Shown here one piece after another: positions 9,041 through 16,500 of a stretch of DNA of 64,000 nt. The position numbers were made by a program, and so were the translations under genes. Origin of the DNA: Azospirillum griseum (GTDB lineage Bacteria; Pseudomonadota; Alphaproteobacteria; Azospirillales; Azospirillaceae); the NCBI RefSeq assembly GCF_003966125.1, contig NZ_RXMA01000022.1:1-64000 (forward strand), in the 5' to 3' direction. The stretch's first letter is position 1. The number at the start of each line of letters is the position of its first letter. A model generated the notes under the pieces. It did no database searches. It was not told the origin of the DNA and saw only the letters and a list, made by a program, of their open reading frames with translations.

Positions 9041-11191
9041 TCACGCCGCCTTGATGTCGGACAGGAATTGTTCGATCTCGTCGCGCAGATGCCCGGCCTG
9101 ACGGGTCAGATCCTGGGACGAGGTCAGCACTTCGCCCGCCACCGTCTTGGTGGTGTCCGCCGCCTTGGCCACCCCGTCGATGATATGGGTGACGGATTGG
9201 GTCGCCTTGGCCGCCTGTTCGGCGTTGGCGGCGATTTCCATGGTGGCGGTTCCCTGCTCTTCAATCGCGTTGGAAACCACCCCGGAGATCCGGCCCATGT
9301 CCTGGATCACGTTGACAATCTGGCCGATGGCGGTGGCCGCCCCTTCCGTGACCGACTGCATGGTGGAGATCTGCCCGGAGATCTCCTCCGTCGCCTTGCC
9401 GGTCTGGTTGGCCAGGGATTTGACCTCGCTCGCCACCACGGCAAAGCCCTTGCCCGCCTCGCCCGCGCGCGCGGCTTCGATGGTGGCGTTCAAGGCCAAC
9501 AGATTCGTCTGTGCGGCAATGTCATGGATGAGTTGCACCACCGCACCGATTCGGTTCGCCGTGTCCACCAACACCTTCATCGTGTCACCGGCCTGCGCCG
9601 CCGCACCGACGGCGGCCTGCGTGATCCGACTCGATTCATCAATATGCCGCCCAATGTCGCCGATGGACGCCCGCAACTGATTGGCCGCCGTCGCCACCGT
9701 TCCGACGTTGGAGGCTGTCTGATCGGCCGCTGCGGCCACGTTGGTGGCCTCATGCAGCGTGCGGTCGGCCCCGTCGCTCATGGACCGGGCGGTGTTTTCC
9801 AGCCCACCGGCGGCCATCGTCACCGCCCGCACGATGGAACCAACCCGCGAGTCGAAATTCTGGGTGACATGCTCCAGCTTGCGGGTCCGCTCTTCACGCA
9901 GGGCACGCACCCGCTCCTGTTCCGCGTGGAGCGCGTCAGCCTTGATGAGCGCCTCCTTGAACACCTGCATCGCCCCGGCCATCTGGCCGATTTCGTCGGT
10001 GCGGTCCTGCGCCGGCACCTCGAGTTGACGTTCGCCATCGGCCAGACGCTGCATGGCACCGCTCATCGCCGACAGCGGGCGGGTGATGCCACGCGCAAAC
10101 AGCACACCGCCCAGCGACACCAGCAGCACCAACCCGAAGCCCGCCATGACCATTTGGTTGCGCATGCTGATGACCGGAGCCAGGATCTCGTCCACAGCGG
10201 CCTCGGCCAGGACCGTCCAGTTCAAGGCGCTGTGCTTCATCACATGGTACGCGGTGAGCGCCGGGCCGGTGCCGCTGACGTTGCCCGCTTCAACCAATCC
10301 GATGCGGTCGCTGTCCGCCGCGATGACCGATGCGGCCCCCCCGACATAAGGTTTGAGCACCGCAAGCTCCGACGAGAAGCGAGGGGTGCTGCGCAGCTTG
10401 CCGTCCGTCCCCAGGAGGAAGGTGTCGCCGGTGTCCCCCATGCCGTCGGTGCTGCGCATGATCCGGTTGATTCCGGTGGCCTCCAATCGGAACACCAGGA
10501 CAGCCAGCATCTGCACCCCACCGTCCGGCTGTTGCAAAACCACCGGGCTGGCAAGAAAGGCCGACGGCGTCCCACCCGCCAAGGAATAGGCGGTGAAGTC
10601 AATCACACGGGAAACCCCAGGTTTCACCTCGCGCTTCATGTCCGCGACCAGCGCACCCAGCGCTGTATCATTGACCGAACGGCCAAAATCATCGCCTTTG
10701 GCCGCGTTGTAGAGCACCGTGCCGTCGGCGGTCACAACCATCACGTCGGCCAGCCCACGCCGCAGCATCAAATCCATCATCCAAGGGTGCAACCGGAAAT
10801 GCGCCATGTCATACATGGTGCTGCCCGACGGCTTTTCGAGCTTGTAGCGTTCCGTTGGCGGATTCGGGTTCTCGTCGACGTAACGCTTGCGCAAGACATC
10901 GCCCGGTTCACCGCGATCCGCTTCGATTCGCCATCCGTTGTTGAGCGCGACCACCGCGTCGCGCATCGAGCGGGTGTTCGCCGTCAGAACGACGTCGCCT
11001 TCCAACCCTTCGATGTAGGACTGCACGCTGGTGGCGCGCGCGTTGGCCAAGGCCACCAACTTGTCCTGCGCGGCCGTCCGCAACCGGTCGGTCGCTGCCC
11101 AATACGCGAAGCTTCCCAGAAGCACCGCGGACAGCACCGCCGAAGCCACCAACGCGCAAGGTATCTTGTGCCGCAGCAGAAGGCTATTCAC
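9041..11191 (-). CDS. Methyl-accepting chemotaxis protein (membrane chemoreceptor, periplasmic sensor)
   Basis: Transmembrane chemoreceptor of 716 aa signalling to CheA/CheW. Helix 1 lies at about residues 11-33 and helix 2 at about 343-365, enclosing a periplasmic sensor of about 310 residues with dCache-like features ([36 protein letters not shown]). A HAMP domain covers about 366-420 ([10 protein letters not shown]). The signalling domain has the invariant tip [30 protein letters not shown] at about 560-590. The start is a GTG with AGGAGGG eight bases upstream. No che genes are adjacent. The ligand is unknown. Confidence 0.95.
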   Translation of the reverse strand: MNSLLLRHKIPCALVASAVLSAVLLGSFAYWAATDRLRTAAQDKLVALANARATSVQSYIEGLEGDVVLTANTRSMRDAVVALNNGWRIEADRGEPGDVLRKRYVDENPNPPTERYKLEKPSGSTMYDMAHFRLHPWMMDLMLRRGLADVMVVTADGTVLYNAAKGDDFGRSVNDTALGALVADMKREVKPGVSRVIDFTAYSLAGGTPSAFLASPVVLQQPDGGVQMLAVLVFRLEATGINRIMRSTDGMGDTGDTFLLGTDGKLRSTPRFSSELAVLKPYVGGAASVIAADSDRIGLVEAGNVSGTGPALTAYHVMKHSALNWTVLAEAAVDEILAPVISMRNQMVMAGFGLVLLVSLGGVLFARGITRPLSAMSGAMQRLADGERQLEVPAQDRTDEIGQMAGAMQVFKEALIKADALHAEQERVRALREERTRKLEHVTQNFDSRVGSIVRAVTMAAGGLENTARSMSDGADRTLHEATNVAAAADQTASNVGTVATAANQLRASIGDIGRHIDESSRITQAAVGAAAQAGDTMKVLVDTANRIGAVVQLIHDIAAQTNLLALNATIEAARAGEAGKGFAVVASEVKSLANQTGKATEEISGQISTMQSVTEGAATAIGQIVNVIQDMGRISGVVSNAIEEQGTATMEIAANAEQAAKATQSVTHIIDGVAKAADTTKTVAGEVLTSSQDLTRQAGHLRDEIEQFLSDIKAA

Positions 11192-11433
11192 GGTTGCACC
11201 CTCCTGAGTCTTTAAATTGCCGGCTGGCCCGGCTTTGTGAACAGTTTGTCATCGTGGGACCAGATTGAAAAGAGCGAAGACAGTTGGGGTTCCCACCAAT
11301 CCGTGATCTTAGGTATTCCATGACGGTTTTGTTAAACGATCGTTCAAAATCCATTGCGCTGGCGCAATGAAACGCATGTCTGTAGAAAGGAGGCGGAAAA
11401 TCCAGGTTGGTTCCCGAAGGGGGAGGTCAGTCC

Positions 11434-12009
11434 ATGTCTCTGGCGGATCGCAAGCTTTTCGTCGAACGGTGGCTCAAATCGCCCCTTAAGGTTGCATCCG
11501 TCACCCCAAGCGGTACTGATTTGTGTCGGGCGATGGCGCGGGCGGCGGGCATCACCCCCAGTCGACGTGTGGTGGAGTTGGGGCCGGGGACCGGCCCAGT
11601 CACCGCCGCGTTGCGCGCCCATGGCGTGGCCCCGGAAAATCTGTTGATGATCGAGTTGGATGCGGCCTTTGCCGGGCATCTGGCGGCGATCCATCCGGGT
11701 GCCACCGTGGTTCAGGGTGACGCGACCCGCATCCAACGGATCATTCACGATCATGGGTGGTCTGATTGCGACAGCGTGGTGTCGGGCCTGCCGCTGATCG
11801 CCATGCCGCTGCCGGTTCAGGCCCGGATCGTGCGCGGTGCCTTTTCCGTGCTGGCCCCCGGTGGTGTTTTCGTGCAATTCACCTACGGGCCGTTCGCACC
11901 GATCAATCCCGAACTGATCCGGCGGCTTCGTTTGAAGCCTCACCGGCACAGCTGGATTGCCCGGAACCTGCCTCCGGCCTCCGTCTGGACCTTTCACCGC
12001 CTGCCGTGA
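11434..12009 (+). CDS. SAM-dependent methyltransferase, PmtA-like (phospholipid N-methyltransferase family)
   Basis: A class I methyltransferase of 191 aa. It has an N-terminal membrane-surface-type segment (FVERWLKSPLKVASVTPSG), the SAM-binding VELGPGTGPVTAAL glycine loop at about residues 48-61, the acidic IELDAAF strand end, and VVQGDA. This order, including SP(L)K..SVTPSG before motif I, resembles rhizobial PmtA, which methylates phosphatidylethanolamine towards phosphatidylcholine. It may instead methylate another lipid or amine. The ATG at 11434 has GGGAGG about 8 bases upstream. Three bases separate it from the following methyltransferase gene. Confidence 0.75.
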   Translation: MSLADRKLFVERWLKSPLKVASVTPSGTDLCRAMARAAGITPSRRVVELGPGTGPVTAALRAHGVAPENLLMIELDAAFAGHLAAIHPGATVVQGDATRIQRIIHDHGWSDCDSVVSGLPLIAMPLPVQARIVRGAFSVLAPGGVFVQFTYGPFAPINPELIRRLRLKPHRHSWIARNLPPASVWTFHRLP

Positions 12010-12012
12010 ACC

Positions 12013-13347
12013 GTGACCGCCGACCTGACCGAGTCTGACTCCTTCTTCGCTGACATCCGCGCCCTGCTCGCCGCACGCCGCCATCGGGTGGCGATCCGCC
12101 GCCTGAAAGAGGGCGCGCCACGCGGGGTGACGCGCGACCGGTTGCTTGGCTTGGCCTATGTCGGGCACCGCGCGCCCACCACCGGTTTGCTCCATTTGCG
12201 CCGCGCCCTGGCCGTTGCCCCGGACGACGCGGAGGTTGCGCAGGCGTTGGCTTTGGCGCATCAGGCAGCCAACGCCCCATTCGACGCGGTGCGCTGGTTC
12301 GAACGTCTGGCCCGTCTGACCCCAAACGCGCCCGGCATCGCCGCCGCGTTGGCCGGAGCCTATCGCCGCGACGCCCGTTACCGCGACGCCCTGGCCTTGG
12401 CCGACCGCGCCATCGCGCGGGGGGTCTCGGATTTGGACACGCTGTTTGAACGCGCCACCTGTCTGGCCTGTCTGGGGCGGGACGACGACGCGCTGGCCGC
12501 TTTTCACGCCCTGCTCGCCGTGGACCCGGAGCATGCCGCCGGATGGTTCGGCAGCCACGCCCAGGCGATGCACCGCCATGGCGCGGACGAGGCGCTGCGC
12601 CGCCTGCGCCGCGCCACCCGGTGCGGCGGGGCCAACGGCAAATATTGGGCTTTCATCTGCGCCCTTCTCCTTCTGACGGGGCGGACGGCGGAGGCCGAGG
12701 CGGTCGCCGTCGAACAGATCGGCGACAACCCGAAACGCCGCCCGCTGGTCGATGGCGTGCGCGCCCTGCTGCCGCATCTGGCCCCCGACCATCGTCTGTT
12801 CGGCAGCAGCGGGCGGTTGCTGCGCCACGCCGTGGCCCAGGCGACCACCCCCGGTCTGGTGCTGGAGTTCGGGGTTCGGCGCGGCACCTCGCTGGAGCAC
12901 ATCGCCGACGCTGCGGGCCAAGAGGTCCACGGTTTCGATTCGTTCGAAGGGCTGCCGGAAGGCTGGGTGAACACCCCCGCCGGGGTGCTGACCACCGGTC
13001 GGCAATTGCCCGACGTGCGCCCCAACGCCCGGCTGCATGTGGGATGGTTCGACGACAGCCTGCCGCCCTTTCTGGCCGCCCATCCGGGGCCGGTCCGCTT
13101 CGTCAACATCGACAGCGATATTTACAGTTCGGCCCGCACCGTGCTGACCGCGCTGGCCGACCGTTTCCGCCCCGGCAGCGTCGTGGTGTTCGACGAGTAC
13201 ATTGGCAACCACAGTTGGCGCGAGGACGAACACCGCGCCTTTCAGGAATTTGTTGCCGCCCACCGGGTGGCGTATGACTGTTTTGCCGTCAGCCCCTTCA
13301 CCAAGCAGGTCGCCTTTCGGATTCGCGCCATCGGCGGGGCGGCGTAG
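12013..13347 (+). CDS. TPR-repeat protein fused to a TylF/MycF-like class I methyltransferase
   Basis: A two-part cytoplasmic protein of 444 aa. Residues 1-260 are helical repeats of TPR type (LLHLRRALAVAPDDAEVAQALALAHQ, AALAGAYRRDARYRDALALADRAI, CLACLGRDDDALAAFHALLAVDPEHA). Residues 275-440 form a SAM-dependent methyltransferase resembling macrocin O-methyltransferases: LVLEFGVRRGTSLEHIA (motif I), GFDSFEGLPEGW, the acidic pair in FVNIDSDIYSSA, and VVFDEYIGNHSW. The start is a GTG three bases after the previous stop, so the two methyltransferases probably form an operon. The substrate is unknown; a glycan or small sugar metabolite would fit the family. Confidence 0.8.
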   Translation: MTADLTESDSFFADIRALLAARRHRVAIRRLKEGAPRGVTRDRLLGLAYVGHRAPTTGLLHLRRALAVAPDDAEVAQALALAHQAANAPFDAVRWFERLARLTPNAPGIAAALAGAYRRDARYRDALALADRAIARGVSDLDTLFERATCLACLGRDDDALAAFHALLAVDPEHAAGWFGSHAQAMHRHGADEALRRLRRATRCGGANGKYWAFICALLLLTGRTAEAEAVAVEQIGDNPKRRPLVDGVRALLPHLAPDHRLFGSSGRLLRHAVAQATTPGLVLEFGVRRGTSLEHIADAAGQEVHGFDSFEGLPEGWVNTPAGVLTTGRQLPDVRPNARLHVGWFDDSLPPFLAAHPGPVRFVNIDSDIYSSARTVLTALADRFRPGSVVVFDEYIGNHSWREDEHRAFQEFVAAHRVAYDCFAVSPFTKQVAFRIRAIGGAA

Positions 13348-13445
13348 CAGCCCGCTGTTACAATCTTTCCGCTTTCGGCCTTCCGCTTTTCATTCCTTGT
13401 TGGATGCGCTAGTTTGTCGCGGTTTTCCGCAGGAGGATGGACGCC

Positions 13446-13808
13446 GTGCAGGCTGCCTTGATTTCCCACGACCGTTTGAAGCCGCAATTCGTCGAATGGG
13501 TGATCCGTCACCGCCACATCCTGCAGCCGCACACCCTGTTCGCCACCGGGACCACCGGCGGCCTCATCAAGGACGCCTGCCCGGAACTGAACCTGACCCC
13601 GTTGAAAAGCGGCCCGTTGGGCGGCGATCAACAGATCGGCGCGCTGATCTGCGAGGGCAACATCCAGGCCCTGTTCTTCTTCATCGACCCGCTGACGCCG
13701 ATGCCGCACGACGTGGACGTGAAGGCGCTGATCCGCCTGACCGCCCTGTACAACATCCCGACCGCGCTGAACGAAGCGACGGCGGATCGGCTGATCGCCG
13801 GGTTCTGA
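13446..13808 (+). CDS. mgsA: Methylglyoxal synthase
   Basis: Converts dihydroxyacetone phosphate to methylglyoxal and phosphate, a bypass of lower glycolysis under phosphate limitation. The 120-residue protein carries the family signature throughout: ALISHDRLK, TLFATGTTGGLI, SGPLGGDQQIGALI with the catalytic Asp, and FFIDPLTPMPHDVDVKALIRL with the catalytic His. A GTG at 13446 is preferred because AGGAGG ends 9 bases upstream; an ATG at 13437 directly abuts that site. Confidence 0.95.
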   Translation: MQAALISHDRLKPQFVEWVIRHRHILQPHTLFATGTTGGLIKDACPELNLTPLKSGPLGGDQQIGALICEGNIQALFFFIDPLTPMPHDVDVKALIRLTALYNIPTALNEATADRLIAGF

Positions 13809-13826
13809 AGGAGGATGGTTTTTTGT

Positions 13827-13986
13827 CCACAGATGAATGCAGATAAACACAGATTTTAAAATTCTGGATTTCCTCTTGGCTGCGCCACCGCGCTTTGCAA
13901 GGGGAAATGAATTTATGAGTATCCCGGACTCTCAGGGCAACAGGGTGTACTCAAAAAAATCTGTGTTTATCTGCGTTCATCTGTGG
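13827..13986. repeat. Inverted pair of REP-like 31-bp elements flanking about 100 bp
   Basis: The left arm (13827-13857) and right arm (13956-13986) are reverse complements with one mismatch in 31 bases. The core is the CAGATGAATGCAGATAAACA type, a motif recurring in intergenic regions of diverse bacteria. The similarity extends into an outer T-run/A-run. The 98 bases between the arms contain no gene. It could be a REP doublet, a MITE-like element, or a large hairpin acting as a transcription barrier after mgsA. Confidence 0.7.
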
Positions 13987-14007
13987 ATAAAAAAATCCCT
14001 AAACAAG

Positions 14008-14045
14008 AACGCCCCCGTTCCCAATTACGAGAACAGGGGCGTTTT
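14008..14045 (-). terminator. Intrinsic terminator downstream of malate synthase G
   Basis: AACGCCCCCGTTC pairs with GAACAGGGGCGTT (one mismatch) around a 10-base loop. It lies 24 bases after the glcB stop on the minus strand, followed there by a modest T-rich stretch (TTCTTGTTT). On the plus strand it is followed by TTTTG, so it may also stop readthrough from mgsA. Confidence 0.75.
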
Positions 14046-14068
14046 GCATCACGCAACGCGGAGGAGTC

Positions 14069-16228
14069 TTACGCCGTCGCCTTCACCTGACGGCGACGGG
14101 CGTGCAGGACCGGTTCGGTGTAGCCGTTCGGCTGGACGCGGCCCTTGAACACCAGATCGCACGCGGCCTGGAACGCGACGCTGCCGTCGAAATTCCCAGC
14201 CATCGGGCGATAGAGCGGATCACCGGCGTTCTGACCATCGACCACGGCGGCCATGCGCTTCATCGTGTCCATCACCTGCGCCTCGGTGCACACGCCATGG
14301 TGCAGCCAATTGGCGATGTGCTGGCTGGAGATGCGCAGGGTGGCGCGGTCTTCCATCAGCCCGACATTGTGGATGTCCGGCACCTTGGAGCAGCCCACGC
14401 CCTGATCGACCCAGCGGACGACGTAGCCCAGAATGCCTTGGGCGTTGTTGTCCAACTCCTGGCGGATTTCCTCCTCCGACCAGTTGGGGCGGTCGGCCAG
14501 CGGCAGGGTCAGGATGTCCGACAGGGCGGCGGCCTGACGGTTGGCCAACTGCGCCTGCACCGACGCGACGTTGACCGCGTGGTAATGGGTGGCGTGGAGA
14601 ACGGCGGCGGTCGGCGACGGCACCCAGGCGGTGTTCGCCCCGGCCTTGGGGTGGCCGATCTTGGCGACCAGCATGTCGGCCATCAGATCGGGCATCGCCC
14701 ACATGCCCTTGCCGATCTGGGCGCGGCCCTTCAGACCGGCGCGCAGGCCGACATCGACGTTGTTGTCCTCGTAGGCCCCGATCCACTTGGCCGCCTTCAT
14801 CGCCGCCTTGCGGACGACCGGCCCGGCTTCCATCGAGGTGTGGATCTCGTCGCCGGTGCGGTCCAGGAAACCGGTGTTGATGAAGACGACGCGGTTCTTG
14901 GCGGCGCGGATGCACTCCTTGAGGTTGACGGTGGTGCGCCGCTCCTCGTCCATGATGCCGACCTTGAGCGTGTAACGGTCCAGGCCCAGCAGATCCTCGA
15001 CCCGGCCGAACAGCTCGTTGGTGAAGGCCACTTCCTCCGGCCCGTGCATCTTCGGCTTGACGATGTAGACGGACCCGGTGCGGCTGTTGCGCAGCGCGCC
15101 GTTGCCCTTCAGATCGTGCAGCGCGATCAGCGAGGTGAACACGCCGTCCAGGATGCCTTCCGGTGCCTCGCTGCCGTCCGACAGCAAAATGGCGTCGTTG
15201 GTCATCAGATGGCCGACGTTGCGGACCAGCAGCAGGCTGCGGCCGTGCAGGGTCAGCGTGCCGGTGGGGGTGGTGTAGCTGCGGTCCGGGTTCAGCGAGC
15301 GCAGAACCGTCTTGCTGCCCTTGTCGAAGCTGGCCTGCAAGGTCCCCTTCATCAGGCCCAGCCAGTTGCGGTAGGCACCGACCTTGTCCTCCGCGTCCAC
15401 GGCGGCGACGGAATCCTCGCAATCCTGGATGGTCGAGAGCGCGGCTTCCAGCACGACGTCGGCCACGCCCGCCGGATCGGTCTTGCCGATCAGATGGTTG
15501 CGGTCGATGCGGATGTCGATGTGGGTCCCGTTCTGCACCAGCAGAACCGACGAGGGCGACGCCGCGTCGCCCTGCCAGCCGGCCAGCGCCGACGGATCCT
15601 TCAAACCAACGCTGCGGTGATCCTTCAGCGTCGCCACCAGCGCGCCATCGACGATGGCGTAGGCGGTGACGTCGGCGTGCGAATCCTCGGCCAGCGGCAC
15701 GGACTCATCCAGGAAACGGCGCGCCCAGGCGATGACGTCGGCCCCGCGTTCGGCGTCGTAGCCACCGGCCGCCGCCTTGCCAGGCAGCGCGTCGGTGCCA
15801 TAGAGCGCGTCGTACAGGCTGCCCCAGCGGGCGTTGGCGGCGTTCAGGGCGTAGCGGGCGTTGGTGATCGGAACCACCAATTGCGGCCCGGCCAGACGGG
15901 CGATCTCGTCATCGACGTTGGTCGTCTCGATGGCGAAATCCGGGCCTTCGGGAACCAGATAGCCGATCTCGCGCAGGAACGCCTCATACTCGGCGGCGTC
16001 GTGCGTCTGGCCCCGGCGGGCGACGTGCCAGGCGTCGATCTTGGCCTGGAGGGCGTCGCGCGTGGCCAGCAGCGCGCGGTTGCGCGGGGCCAGATCGTGC
16101 AGCAGCGCGTCCACCCCGGCCCAGAAGGCGGCGGAGTCGATGCCGGTGCCGGGCAGCGCCTCGGTCTCGATGAAATCAAACAGGGTTTGGGCGACGTCCA
16201 GGCCGCCGCGACGAATCCGCGTGCTCAT
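14069..16228 (-). CDS. glcB: Malate synthase G
   Basis: Condenses glyoxylate with acetyl-CoA to malate in the glyoxylate cycle; cytoplasmic. The 719-residue length is typical of isoform G. Visible signatures include [42 protein letters not shown], the metal-site segment [31 protein letters not shown] and [26 protein letters not shown]. No isocitrate lyase is in the window. It is transcribed alone, with operator-like sites upstream and a terminator just downstream. Confidence 0.97.
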   Translation of the reverse strand: MSTRIRRGGLDVAQTLFDFIETEALPGTGIDSAAFWAGVDALLHDLAPRNRALLATRDALQAKIDAWHVARRGQTHDAAEYEAFLREIGYLVPEGPDFAIETTNVDDEIARLAGPQLVVPITNARYALNAANARWGSLYDALYGTDALPGKAAAGGYDAERGADVIAWARRFLDESVPLAEDSHADVTAYAIVDGALVATLKDHRSVGLKDPSALAGWQGDAASPSSVLLVQNGTHIDIRIDRNHLIGKTDPAGVADVVLEAALSTIQDCEDSVAAVDAEDKVGAYRNWLGLMKGTLQASFDKGSKTVLRSLNPDRSYTTPTGTLTLHGRSLLLVRNVGHLMTNDAILLSDGSEAPEGILDGVFTSLIALHDLKGNGALRNSRTGSVYIVKPKMHGPEEVAFTNELFGRVEDLLGLDRYTLKVGIMDEERRTTVNLKECIRAAKNRVVFINTGFLDRTGDEIHTSMEAGPVVRKAAMKAAKWIGAYEDNNVDVGLRAGLKGRAQIGKGMWAMPDLMADMLVAKIGHPKAGANTAWVPSPTAAVLHATHYHAVNVASVQAQLANRQAAALSDILTLPLADRPNWSEEEIRQELDNNAQGILGYVVRWVDQGVGCSKVPDIHNVGLMEDRATLRISSQHIANWLHHGVCTEAQVMDTMKRMAAVVDGQNAGDPLYRPMAGNFDGSVAFQAACDLVFKGRVQPNGYTEPVLHARRRQVKATA

Positions 16229-16286
16229 CTCGTTGCGTGTCCCATTCTCTTTGTGCGCTCGGTTCGCAGGCCCCTCTGCGGGGGCC

Positions 16287-16361
16287 TTTGCGCAAAGTTA
16301 TTGCGTCAAACGCCCCGCGCGGTCAACAGAATGTCGCAACGCAACAACAGATCGTTGCGTT
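16287..16361 (-). promoter_or_regulatory. glcB promoter region with palindromic sites
   Basis: On the minus strand TTGACC (16321-16326) and CAATAA (16298-16303) are 17 bases apart, a possible promoter. TTTGCGCAAA, a perfect 10-bp palindrome, lies at 16287-16296 just downstream of it. AACGCAAC/GTTGCGTT, an 8-bp inverted repeat with an 8-base spacer, lies at 16338-16361 just upstream. TTTGC/GCAAA half-sites are used by ScfR/PccR/RamB-type acyl-CoA regulators, so such control is possible but unproven. Confidence 0.4.
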
Positions 16362-16392
16362 CGGGGATCGGTAAATCGCGCAAGGAACGGAA

Positions 16393-16425
16393 AAATCTCG
16401 CACGAAAGCATTTCTGTTCGTGCGA
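16393..16425 (-). terminator. Intrinsic terminator of polA
   Basis: A perfect 9-bp inverted repeat TCGCACGAA/TTCGTGCGA (16398-16406, 16417-16425) with a 10-base loop is followed on the minus strand by GATTTTT. It lies about 75 bases after the polA stop, before the glcB promoter. Confidence 0.75.
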
Positions 16426-16500
16426 ATTGCAGCCCCAAAACGCATAAAAAGGAAACAGGGCCATCACCCCCTGCAACGGCACCAGTCCCCACCGGCACGC

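Noticed and set aside
9068-11215. Plus-strand open frame of about 715 codons opposite the chemoreceptor
   Set aside because: It is the antisense shadow of a clear MCP. The His/Arg/Gly/Gln-rich translation has no domain, as expected from GC-biased third positions.
11335-11360. AACGATCGTT palindrome and ATTGCGC/GCGCAAT mini-hairpin before the PmtA-like gene
   Set aside because: Short, common in GC-rich DNA, and without promoter context; not enough to name a site.
11344-13263. Minus-strand open frame of about 639 codons opposite the two methyltransferases
   Set aside because: Low-complexity Gly/Gln/Arg/His text with no motif, antisense to two genes with intact SAM-binding motifs and good start sites.
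14102-16447. Plus-strand open frame of 781 codons opposite glcB
   Set aside because: Antisense to malate synthase G; composition is repetitive and matches no protein family.
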